From an uncultured Eubacteriales bacterium (lineage in GTDB: Bacteria > Bacillota > Clostridia > Oscillospirales > Oscillospiraceae): 64,000 nt of DNA. Position numbers and translations under genes: made by a program. This document shows positions 24,470 through 31,445 of the stretch, in pieces. The stretch spans positions 9,586 to 73,585 of the forward strand of contig UQVA01000008.1 in the NCBI GenBank assembly GCA_900544405.1, in the 5' to 3' direction. Each line of letters opens with the position of its first letter. The stretch's first letter is position 1. Under the pieces are notes generated by a model. The model was not told the origin of the DNA. It did no database searches and was given only the letters and a program-made list of their open reading frames with translations.

Positions 24470-25102
24470 ATGGACAAAATTCTGGTCATCGGCATCGCCG
24501 GAGGCACCGGCAGCGGCAAGACTACCCTGATGAAGAACATCATTTCTCATTTCGAGGGGTCCGTCACCGTCCTGAGCCACGACAACTATTACAAGCGCCA
24601 CGACGACATCCCCTACGAAGAACGCTGCAAGCTGAATTACGACGAGCCGGACGCCTTCGACACCTCCCTGATGGTCTATCATCTGGACTGCCTGCGCCAC
24701 GGCCAGGCCATCGACTGCCCGGTCTACGATTTCACGGTCCACAACCGCAGCAGCGAGACCATTCACATCGTCCCGGAGCGGGTCATCATCGTGGAGGGCA
24801 TCCTGATTTTTGAAAATCAGGAACTGCGGGACCTGATGGACATTAAAATTTTCGTGGACACCGATGCGGATGTGCGGCTGTGCCGCCGCATCAAGCGGGA
24901 CGTGAACAAGCGGGGCAGGACGCTGGAGAGCGTGCTGGCCCAGTATCAGGACACGGTGAAGCCCATGCACGAGCGCTATGTGGAGCCCAGTAAAGAGGTA
25001 CGCCGACATCGTGGTGCCGGAGGGCGGCAAGAACTGGATCGCCCTGGATATGATCCTGGGCCGCATCCAGCGGCACCTGGACAAGGGAGAAGACTTCTAT
25101 GA
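24470..25102 (+). CDS. udk: Uridine kinase, frameshifted near the C-terminus
   Basis: P-loop kinase (GIAGGTGSGKTTL) that phosphorylates uridine/cytidine in pyrimidine salvage. Family motifs: HDNYYK, NYDEPDAFDT, VIIVEGILIF and DADVRLCRRIKRD. Up to YVEPSK (about 24994) the reading is normal. After that the frame gives an unrelated tail, but the +1 frame from 24996 reads RYADIVVPEGGKNWIALDMILGRI, the expected end, and stops at 25127, overlapping the HAD gene by 29 nt. One extra base near 24991-24997 explains it: a real frameshift or a base-call error in an A-rich run. AGGAGAGA precedes the ATG. Confidence 0.85.
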   Translation: MDKILVIGIAGGTGSGKTTLMKNIISHFEGSVTVLSHDNYYKRHDDIPYEERCKLNYDEPDAFDTSLMVYHLDCLRHGQAIDCPVYDFTVHNRSSETIHIVPERVIIVEGILIFENQELRDLMDIKIFVDTDADVRLCRRIKRDVNKRGRTLESVLAQYQDTVKPMHERYVEPSKEVRRHRGAGGRQELDRPGYDPGPHPAAPGQGRRLL

Positions 25103-25734
25103 CCTCACCGAAAGCACTGATCTTTGATATTGACGGCACCCTCTGGGACAGCGTGGCCCTGGTGGGCGAGGGGTACAACCTCCAACTCATCGACGACGGC
25201 CACCCGGAGCTGTGCATTTCCGAGGCGAGGCTGCGGACCCTGTTCGGCAAGACCATGGTGGACCTGGCGGACGGGATGCTCGCCGGTCTGCCCAAGGAGC
25301 AGCGGATGGACCAGATGGAGCGGTGCATGGACCGGGAGATGGTCCATTTGTGGGAGTCTCCCTGCAACATTGGCTATCCGAAAGTGAAAGAGACCCTGGC
25401 GGTCCTCAGCGAAAAAAGGAACTTGTACATCGTCAGCAACAGCCAGCGGGGCTACCCGGAGGTGTGCATCGAGAAGCTGGGCCTGACCCCCTATATCCGG
25501 GGCCACCTGTGCTTCGGGGACACCGGGGCGGCGAAAAGCGTTACCATCCGGACCCTGATGGAAAAATACAGAATCGAGTCCGCCGCCTATGTGGGGGATA
25601 TTCAGGGAGACTGCGACAGCGCCCACGCAGCGGGGATTCCCTTCATCTGGGCCGCCTACGGCTTCGGAGACGTAAAAGACTACGAGGCGAAAATCGATCG
25701 GTTTGAGGATCTGCTGAGCCTGTTTGAGAATTGA
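25099..25734 (+). CDS. HAD-family hydrolase (phosphatase)
   Basis: 211 residues. Motif I is FDIDGTLWDS (nucleophile and acid Asp), motif II is YIVSNSQRG, motif III/IV is CFGDTGAAKSV and YVGDIQGDCDSA. The cap between motifs I and II is of the small helical type found in phosphoglycolate- and beta-phosphoglucomutase-like members. Substrate not predictable. It overlaps the restored end of the uridine kinase frame, so cotranscription is likely. Confidence 0.88.
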   Translation: MTSPKALIFDIDGTLWDSVALVGEGYNLQLIDDGHPELCISEARLRTLFGKTMVDLADGMLAGLPKEQRMDQMERCMDREMVHLWESPCNIGYPKVKETLAVLSEKRNLYIVSNSQRGYPEVCIEKLGLTPYIRGHLCFGDTGAAKSVTIRTLMEKYRIESAAYVGDIQGDCDSAHAAGIPFIWAAYGFGDVKDYEAKIDRFEDLLSLFEN

Positions 25735-25840
25735 GAAAAAGCCCCCGACGTGGCATTGTAGGGGCGAGGCACGCCTCGCCCGCCAACGTCTGATGCTTGA
25801 GCGGCAGAAATCGACGTAGGGACCGCCGGAACAGAGAAAT

Positions 25841-25896
25841 GGCTCCCCTGTGTAGGGGGAGCTGTCGCACCGTCAGGTGCGACTGAGGGGGTGAAC
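25841..25896 (+). repeat. Family A single arm
   Basis: GGCTCCCCTGTGTAGGGGGA, inner hairpin GTCGCACC/GGTGCGAC, TGAGGGGGTGAA. The inner hairpin is identical to that of the composite copy at 26171. Confidence 0.8.
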
Positions 25897-25937
25897 GGTC
25901 GGACGATGTAGAAGTGTACCGACCCTTCTGAGGGATG

Positions 25938-25995
25938 CCTTCCCCTGGGGGAAGGTGGCCGCCCGTCAGGGCGGACGGATGAGGGGCGGCAGGGG
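25938..25995 (+). repeat. Family B arm
   Basis: CCTTCCCCTGGGGGAAGG, inner hairpin around CCGCCC/GGGCGG, GGATGAGGGGCGGCAGGGG. Confidence 0.8.
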
Positions 25996-26015
25996 CTGCC
26001 GGTTTGCACCGTCTC

Positions 26016-26139
26016 TTGGCCCCCTCTTAGAGGGGGCTGTCACGCTGTGAAGCGTGACTGGGGGAGTGTCCTATCGAACCGTGCGCACTCCCTCCGTCTC
26101 GGCTTGCGCCGAGCCACCTCCCTCTAAGAGGGAGGCAAG
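26016..26139. repeat. Family C composite inverted element
   Basis: Left arm TTGGCCCCCTCTTAGAGGGG with inner hairpin GTCACGCT/AGCGTGAC and end TGGGGGAGTGT. The centre is only about 20 nt. Inverted right arm GCACTCCCTCCG with inner hairpin CTCGGC/GCCGAG and end CCTCCCTCTAAGAGGGAGG. Confidence 0.8.
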
Positions 26140-26170
26140 GCTTCGCCGGGACCCAGTTTCTCAGAGCAAA

Positions 26171-26335
26171 GGCTCCCGGCGTGTAGGGGGAGCTGTCGCA
26201 CCGTCAGGTGCGACTGAGGGGGTGTACGCTATCGACATGGCAAAGGCCATCGTTCGATAGTCTCCTACGAAATTGCTACCGTACACCCCCTCCGAGTCGG
26301 CTAGCGCCGACCCACCTCCCCCTACACAGGGGAGG
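26171..26335. repeat. Family A composite palindromic repeat, copy 3
   Basis: Left inner hairpin GTCGCACC/GGTGCGAC. The centre folds as CTATCGA...TCGATAG with an inner ATGGC/GCCAT pairing. Right inner hairpin GTCGGC/GCCGAC. Outer arm end CCTCCCCCTACACAGGGGAG. Confidence 0.85.
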
Positions 26336-26470
26336 CTTACGCTTCTCTGTTTCTGCGTATGGAATTCGGGCGGGCGGGGCATGCCGCCGCCCCTAAACCC
26401 AAGAACGATCGTGCCTACCGCCCCTTCGGGGCATATCTCACACATAAATCCTGATTTGGAGGGAAACGCT

Positions 26471-26908
26471 ATGATCGTCTGTCCTTTTTCCGCACTGACC
26501 CGCTATGCGGCCGTTCTTCCCGGCGTGGAGGAGGCTATGGCCCTGATTGCCGGGCTGAAAACCTACGAGACTGCCACTTATCCTATCTCCAACGGCCGGG
26601 TGATGGTGTCCTCCGGCACGACCATGCCCACGGAGAACGCCACCTTTGAGGCCCACCGGCAGTACCTGGACATTCAGTACCTGGTGAAGGGCCACGAGGT
26701 GGTGGGCTGGGCACCCCTGGACACCCTGACCCCCGTGTCCCCCTTCGATACGGATAAGGACATCGGCTTTTACACGGGAAAATGCGACTTTTTCCCCATT
26801 TCGCAAGGGGATTGCTATGTAGCCTTCCCGGAGGACGGCCACATGCCCACCCGGTATCTGGACCGGCCCAATGACTATTGTAAGATCGTGGTGAAATTAA
26901 AAGTATGA
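26471..26908 (+). CDS. YhcH/YjgK/YiaL family protein
   Basis: 145-residue cupin-like protein of the YhcH (DUF386) family, found with sialic acid and other carbohydrate catabolism genes; some members are thought to act on sugar anomers or epimers. Family features: TYPISNGRVMVSSGT, FEAHRQYLDIQYLVKGHE, FYTGKCDFFPISQGDCYVAFPEDGHMP with the metal-type His/Glu/Asp set. GGAGGG precedes the ATG. The stop overlaps the next start (ATGA), so it works with the DUF89 protein. Confidence 0.88.
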   Translation: MIVCPFSALTRYAAVLPGVEEAMALIAGLKTYETATYPISNGRVMVSSGTTMPTENATFEAHRQYLDIQYLVKGHEVVGWAPLDTLTPVSPFDTDKDIGFYTGKCDFFPISQGDCYVAFPEDGHMPTRYLDRPNDYCKIVVKLKV

Positions 26909-27786
26909 GTGTCGAATTGGATTCTTTCTGCTACGGCTGCCACTACCGGCGCAACGTGGCCACCGCCCGTTCCCTGGGGGACGAGGCCACGGCTACGGCT
27001 TTTGCCCGGGAGCTGATGCAGCTTTACCTGGATACCCCCGTGGCCGGATCCGCCTCCCCCCTGCTGTCCCCCGGCACAACGGCTCTTTTTCAGAAGTATT
27101 ACGGCCTGGATGCGGACCGTTTCCGTCAGGAAAAGGCGGATTCCAACAAATTCGTGCTGGAACGGCTGCCGGGCATCCGCAGGCGCATCGAAACAACCCA
27201 GGACCCGATTTTTACGGCACTGCAATTCGCCATTCTGGGAAATTATATCGATTTTTCCGCTTTGCAGGGAGAATTGACCTTTGAAAAGCTGGATGAAATG
27301 CTGAAAAATGCCGAAAACATGGACCTGGACCGGGAGACGTACCATCGCTTCCGGGAGAAGCTGGGGAAAAGCCAAAGGCTGCTGTATCTCACGGACAACG
27401 CCGGGGAAATTGGCTTTGACCGGCTGCTGGGCGAGGAGATCGCCAGGGCGTACCCGAACTTGGCCATCACCTTCTGCGTCCGGGGCGGTCCGGCGGCCAA
27501 CGACGCCACCCGGGCCGATGCGGCACTGATGGAGCTGCCCTTCCCGGTCATCGACAACGGCACGAACATCCCCGGCACGGTGCTGTCCGCCCTGGGGGCC
27601 CAGGCGAAGCAGGCCATGGACGCCGCCGACGTGATCCTGTCCAAGGGTCAGGGCAACGTGGAGACGTTGTACGGCTGCGGCTATCCGATTTTTTACGCAT
27701 TTCTGGTGAAATGCCAGCGATTCCAGGACCTGTTCGGCAAGGAAAAGCTGACGCCCATGTTCCTGGAGGAAACGGGCAAACGGTGA
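26905..27786 (+). CDS. DUF89/ARMT1-family metal-dependent phosphatase
   Basis: 293 residues. The DUF89 fold is indicated by YLTDNAGEIGFDRLL (metal-binding D and N), the NDATRADA segment and VILSKGQGNVETLYG (KGQGN phosphate loop). DUF89 proteins are 'damage-control' phosphatases that remove phosphate from unwanted or damaged sugar phosphates. The N-terminal CYGCHYRR is typical of the prokaryotic subgroup. It overlaps the YhcH gene by 4 nt, suggesting a joint role in sugar-phosphate housekeeping (inference). A terminator follows. Confidence 0.87.
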   Translation: MSVELDSFCYGCHYRRNVATARSLGDEATATAFARELMQLYLDTPVAGSASPLLSPGTTALFQKYYGLDADRFRQEKADSNKFVLERLPGIRRRIETTQDPIFTALQFAILGNYIDFSALQGELTFEKLDEMLKNAENMDLDRETYHRFREKLGKSQRLLYLTDNAGEIGFDRLLGEEIARAYPNLAITFCVRGGPAANDATRADAALMELPFPVIDNGTNIPGTVLSALGAQAKQAMDAADVILSKGQGNVETLYGCGYPIFYAFLVKCQRFQDLFGKEKLTPMFLEETGKR

Positions 27787-27802
27787 TAAAACCCAATATT
27801 TC

Positions 27803-27832
27803 GACCCGGCAGGGAGCAGTCCCTGCCGGGTC
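27803..27832 (+). terminator. Stem-loop after the DUF89 gene
   Basis: Perfect 13-bp stem GACCCGGCAGGGA / TCCCTGCCGGGTC, short loop, then ATTGCATTT. Confidence 0.65.
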
Positions 27833-27904
27833 ATTGCATTTGCCGGCAGACCTCCCGGCGAAGCGAATAGAATTCGCCCCGCCGGGAGCCGTGTGTTTTC
27901 CCTC

Positions 27905-27933
27905 TTGCGGCAGGGGTAGTGCCGTGGTACAAT
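27905..27933 (+). promoter_or_regulatory. Promoter of the radical SAM gene
   Basis: TTGCGG (27905-27910), 17 bp spacer, TACAAT (27928-27933). Confidence 0.55.
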
Positions 27934-27954
27934 GGTAAAAAAGGGGGAATTTTT

Positions 27955-28809
27955 TTGACTTACGACGCCTGCACCTTATGTCCCCGGCGCTGCGGAGTGG
28001 ACCGGAGGACCGCACTGGGCTTCTGCCGCTGCCCGGACAAGGCCATCGTGGCGAAAACCATGCTCCACAAGTGGGAAGAACCGGCCCTGGCCGGGAACGG
28101 CGGCAGCGGGGCCGTGTTTTTCGGCGGCTGCACCCTGGGCTGCGTGTACTGCCAGAACGCTGCCATCAGCCGCACTCCGGCGGGAAAGGCCGTGGACAGC
28201 ACCGGTCTGCGGGCCATTTTCGATTGTCTGATCGCTCAGGGGGCGGAGAACATCGACCTGGTGACCCCCACCCAGTTCCTGCCGACCATTTTGCCCGCCC
28301 TGGAAGCGCCCCTGCCCGTCCCCGTGGTCTACAACACCGGCGGCTATGAGCGCACCGAGACCATCCGGGCCTTGTCCGGAAAAATCGACATTTACCTGCC
28401 GGACATGAAGTACGCCGAGCCTGGCCTTGCCAAGGCCCTTTCCGGGGCGGAAAACTACTTTCCCGTGGCGGCGGCAGCCATCCGGGAGATGGTGGCCCAG
28501 GTGGGCGAACCACAATGGGAGGGGGAGCGGCTGAAAAAGGGCGTTCTCATCCGACATTTGATTTTGCCGGGCCAAATCGAAAATTCTCTGAAAATTCTGG
28601 ACTGGATCGGGGAAACGTTCCGGCCCGGAGAGGTGCTGGTGAGCCTCATGCGGCAGTACACCCCCATGCCGGGGCTTTCCGGGGACCTGGCCCGGAAAAT
28701 TACCGAGGAGGAATATCAGGCGGTGCTCAGCTGGATGTACCTGAACGACCTGCAGGGATTCGTTCAGGAGGCGGAGGCTGCTCAGCAGGCGTATATCCCG
28801 GATTTTTGA
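27955..28809 (+). CDS. Radical SAM protein, PflA-like
   Basis: 284 residues. The radical SAM cluster motif is GGCTLGCVYCQN (C-x3-C-x2-C). A preceding Cys-rich N-terminus (CTLCPRRCGVDR, GFCRC) may hold another metal centre. This arrangement matches the stand-alone PflA-related proteins often annotated as pyruvate formate-lyase activating-like; the target is unknown. A TTG start at 27955 is chosen because GGGGGAA lies just upstream; the longer frame from 27919 would begin inside the promoter. Confidence 0.88.
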   Translation: MTYDACTLCPRRCGVDRRTALGFCRCPDKAIVAKTMLHKWEEPALAGNGGSGAVFFGGCTLGCVYCQNAAISRTPAGKAVDSTGLRAIFDCLIAQGAENIDLVTPTQFLPTILPALEAPLPVPVVYNTGGYERTETIRALSGKIDIYLPDMKYAEPGLAKALSGAENYFPVAAAAIREMVAQVGEPQWEGERLKKGVLIRHLILPGQIENSLKILDWIGETFRPGEVLVSLMRQYTPMPGLSGDLARKITEEEYQAVLSWMYLNDLQGFVQEAEAAQQAYIPDF

Positions 28810-28841
28810 AAATTTTTACCATATCCATACCAAAATGTCCG

Positions 28842-28870
28842 TTGCCAGAAGAGCCGCTTTGGGTTATAAT
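28842..28870 (+). promoter_or_regulatory. Promoter of the HD hydrolase gene
   Basis: TTGCCA (28842-28847), 17 bp spacer, TATAAT (28865-28870). Confidence 0.75.
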
Positions 28871-28893
28871 GACAGAGAACGGAGGTTATGCAA

Positions 28894-29550
28894 ATGTTAT
28901 ATGAAGAATTGCAGCAGGATGCCCAGGTGGCGGAGCTGCTGAAAAAAGGAAATCGGGACCTGGGGGTCCTGGGGTTCACGGACCATTCTGTGGCCCATAC
29001 CACCCTGGTGGCCGAACGGGCCGCTTATATTCTCCGTAAGCTGGGCTACTCCGAGCGGGAGCAGGAGTTGGCGAAAATCGCAGGCTTGCTCCACGACATC
29101 GGAAATTCCGTGAACCGGACCCATCACGCCGAGTACGGCGCCCTGCTGGCCTGGGACATTCTCAGGGACAAGCCCCTGACCCTGGTGGAGCGGGTGACGG
29201 TCATCTCCGCCATCGGCAACCACGACGAGTCCACCGGCGGGGCCAAGGACCCGGTGTCGGCGGCGCTGGTGCTGGCGGACAAGACCGACGTGCGGCGGAA
29301 CCGGGTCCGGGAGAAGGAACGGGAGAAATTCGACATCCACGACCGGGTGAACTTCGCCGTCACTGGCTCCAGCCTGAAGGTGGACCCGGAGGAGGCTAAG
29401 ATCAGCCTGAATTTGCAGGTGGACGAGAGCATCTGCACCATGTATGAATATTTCGACATTTTTCTGGGCCGGATGATGATGTGCCGGGGAGCCGCCGAGA
29501 TGCTGGGGGCCAACTTCCGTCTCACCGTCAACGGCGGAAAAGTGCTGTAA
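28894..29550 (+). CDS. HD-domain phosphohydrolase
   Basis: 218 residues. Metal-binding HD motif in AGLLHDIGNSVNRTHHAEYGA, an upstream His in FTDHSVAHTTLVAERA, and a later Asp in ALVLADKTDVRR. The fold hydrolyses nucleotides or other phosphoesters; the substrate is not known. The start at 28894 is preferred because GGAGG lies 8 nt before it; the ATG at 28888 would leave only 2 nt. It is followed by a DUF308 membrane protein 18 nt later. Confidence 0.85.
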   Translation: MLYEELQQDAQVAELLKKGNRDLGVLGFTDHSVAHTTLVAERAAYILRKLGYSEREQELAKIAGLLHDIGNSVNRTHHAEYGALLAWDILRDKPLTLVERVTVISAIGNHDESTGGAKDPVSAALVLADKTDVRRNRVREKEREKFDIHDRVNFAVTGSSLKVDPEEAKISLNLQVDESICTMYEYFDIFLGRMMMCRGAAEMLGANFRLTVNGGKVL

Positions 29551-29568
29551 TACAGGAGGGAAAAACCT

Positions 29569-30138
29569 ATGGCAACCAAGAAAAGTAAGAAAATCGGCTA
29601 TATTTTAGGAAAATGCGTGGGGCCGGTGCTGCTGACCCTGCTGGGCGTGCTGCTGGTGTTCTTCCCGGATTCCGGGTCTGCTACGGTAGCTACGGTACTG
29701 GGCTGGGTCCTGGCGGCGGCGGGCATCGTGCTGGTCATCGTCTGCGGAGCCGGGGCGGAATTCTTCGGCGTGGCGGCGGGCGTGGTGGCCACGGCCTGCG
29801 GCATTTACGTCATTCGCCATCCCCTGGCCCTGGCCACGGTGCTGGGCTACTGCCTGGGGGTCTACCTGGCGGTCCAGGGCGTCAGCACCTTGTACGATGC
29901 CCTGCGGCTCCATAAGGCCCAGCACGAATGCGGCCGGGAAATTCTTCTGGGCATCATTATGCTCTCAGGCGGCATCCTGCTGCTGTGCTTCCCGCTGACT
30001 TCTTCCCGGGTGGTGATGATGGTCCTGGGTGTGGCCCTGGCGGTCATCGGTGTGCTGCAGCTGGTGCTGCGCATCCGGGAGCGGCAGTTCCCGGAGCTGC
30101 ATACCGGCCGGCCGGACATCATTGATGCCGACGAGTAA
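29569..30138 (+). CDS. DUF308 (HdeD-like) membrane protein
   Basis: 189 residues, six predicted membrane helices arranged as paired Gly/Ala/Val-rich segments (GPVLLTLLGVLLVFF, TVLGWVLAAAGIVLVIV, IMLSGGILLLCFPL). Matches the DUF308 repeat pattern of HdeD. Function unknown in Firmicutes. AGGAGGG precedes the ATG. It overlaps the phosphopantetheinyl transferase start by 14 nt. Confidence 0.83.
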   Translation: MATKKSKKIGYILGKCVGPVLLTLLGVLLVFFPDSGSATVATVLGWVLAAAGIVLVIVCGAGAEFFGVAAGVVATACGIYVIRHPLALATVLGYCLGVYLAVQGVSTLYDALRLHKAQHECGREILLGIIMLSGGILLLCFPLTSSRVVMMVLGVALAVIGVLQLVLRIRERQFPELHTGRPDIIDADE

Positions 30139-30616
30139 CTATTGGCTTTGGGGTCAGGCCATCCCGGCGGGGGCCACGCCTCACCAGGCCGGGCGGGCGC
30201 TGCTGGGGCGGATGTTCCGGGCCTGGACCGGCGAGGAAATGCCGGAAATCGGCACCGGAATCTATGGAAAGCCCCATTTTCTGGCAGGAAACCTGCATTT
30301 TTCCATCAGTCATACGAAGCATTTTGTGTTTTGCGCTCTGGGCAACGCCCCGCTGGGGGTGGATGCGGAGGAGCGGGACCGGAACATCGACCTGCGGCTG
30401 GCGGAGAAGATACTGACCGAGCCGGAATATGCGGTTTTTCGGGCAGCTTCCGATCAAAATGCCGCTTTGCTGCGGTTCTGGGTGCAAAAAGAGGCGGCGG
30501 TGAAGTGGGCCGGAACGGGCCTGCGGGGGTACCCGAAAAATGTCCCCGACCTCCCCCCGGTGCGTGCGTGCCTGAATTGCTGGGTAGCGGTGAAATTTTC
30601 CGGCGTAGCACGGTAG
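30125..30616 (+). CDS. 4'-phosphopantetheinyl transferase, short
   Basis: 163-residue Sfp-type transferase that would load phosphopantetheine onto carrier proteins. Mg-binding GVDAEERDRNID and the WVQKEAAVKWAGTGL segment (K-E-A catalytic motif) are present, as is LHFSISHTKHFVFCAL. It is somewhat short at the C-terminus for the family. Its stop codon TAG (30614-30616) lies within a short interspersed palindrome that begins GTAGGGGCGAGG, so the repeat appears to have replaced the original end. The ATG at 30125 overlaps the DUF308 gene. Confidence 0.8.
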   Translation: MPTSNYWLWGQAIPAGATPHQAGRALLGRMFRAWTGEEMPEIGTGIYGKPHFLAGNLHFSISHTKHFVFCALGNAPLGVDAEERDRNIDLRLAEKILTEPEYAVFRAASDQNAALLRFWVQKEAAVKWAGTGLRGYPKNVPDLPPVRACLNCWVAVKFSGVAR

Positions 30617-30635
30617 GGGCGAGGCACGCCTCGCC
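30613..30635 (+). repeat. Short GTAGGGGCG palindrome (family E)
   Basis: GTAGGGGCGAGGC then ACGCCTCGCC; 8-bp stem GGCGAGGC/GCCTCGCC. It supplies the stop codon of the preceding gene. Similar copies lie near 4046, 4345, 9714, 15013, 20088, 22849, 25757, 26368, 39517, 50708 and 61519. Confidence 0.75.
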
Positions 30636-30672
30636 GGGAGATTTCTATACACACAAAACAGGAGGACCCCCT

Positions 30673-31443
30673 ATGTTATTTGATTCCCATGCCCATCTGG
30701 ACGACCGGGCGTTTGACCTGGACCGCTCCGAACTCATTCGGACCCTGCCGGAGCGGGGCATCGGCCTGTTGATGGACCCCGGCTGCTCCCTGGCCTCCTC
30801 CTATGCCGCAGCGGCTCTGGCGGAGGAGACCCCCTGGATCTACGCCGCCGCCGGTTCCCATCCGGATGCCGCCGACGAGGTGGACGAGGAAACGCTGGAT
30901 GCTTACCGGACCCTCATCCGAGACAACCGGAAGGTGAAGGCCGTCGGCGAAATTGGCCTGGACTATCATTATGAGGACGTCCCCCGGGAGATACAGAAAG
31001 CCGCCTTCCGGGCCCAACTGGACCTGGCGGCGGAGTTGGATATGCCCGTCATCGTTCACGAGCGGGAGGCCCATCAGGATGCTCTGGAGATTCTGGACGA
31101 CTACCCCGGCCTTCGGGGGGTGTTCCACTGCTTCTCCGGCTCTAAGGAAATGGCCCTGGACCTGGTCCGCCGGGGCTGGTATGTGGGCTTCACCGGGGTG
31201 TTGACCTTCAAAAATGCCCGGCGGGCCATCGAGGCGGCCTCCGCCGTACCTTTGGACCGGATTCTGATTGAAACCGACTGCCCCTACATGGCTCCGGAAC
31301 CCTTCCGGGGTAAGCGCAATGACCCCGGCTATGTGTACCGGGTGGCGGAGGCCCTGGCCCGGATCAAGGGCATTTCCTTCACCGCCGCAGCGGACGCAAC
31401 TTATCGCAATGCCTGCACACTCTATGGAATTCGGGAGGAATGA
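30673..31443 (+). CDS. TatD-family metal-dependent hydrolase
   Basis: 256 residues. Metal ligands are visible in FDSHAHLDD, AVGEIGLDYHY, VIVHEREAHQD, FHCFSGS and LIETDCPYMAPEP, in the order of TatD deoxyribonucleases. It is probably a 3'-5' DNase or an RNA/tRNA quality-control nuclease. AGGAGG lies 8 nt upstream. The next gene, an ABC ATPase, starts 3 nt after the stop. Confidence 0.93.
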   Translation: MLFDSHAHLDDRAFDLDRSELIRTLPERGIGLLMDPGCSLASSYAAAALAEETPWIYAAAGSHPDAADEVDEETLDAYRTLIRDNRKVKAVGEIGLDYHYEDVPREIQKAAFRAQLDLAAELDMPVIVHEREAHQDALEILDDYPGLRGVFHCFSGSKEMALDLVRRGWYVGFTGVLTFKNARRAIEAASAVPLDRILIETDCPYMAPEPFRGKRNDPGYVYRVAEALARIKGISFTAAADATYRNACTLYGIREE

Positions 31444-31445
31444 GC

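Larger units (their letters stand above)
25735..26460. other. Long intergenic stretch made of repeats
   Basis: No gene in 720 bp. In order: a short GTAGGGGCGAGGCACGCC palindrome (25757-25785), a family A arm (25841-25896), a family B arm (25938-25995), a family C composite (26016-26139), a family A composite (26171-26335), and a short GGGCGGGGCATGCCGCC palindrome (26368-26396). This is the densest repeat array in the window, with all main families side by side. Confidence 0.75.
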
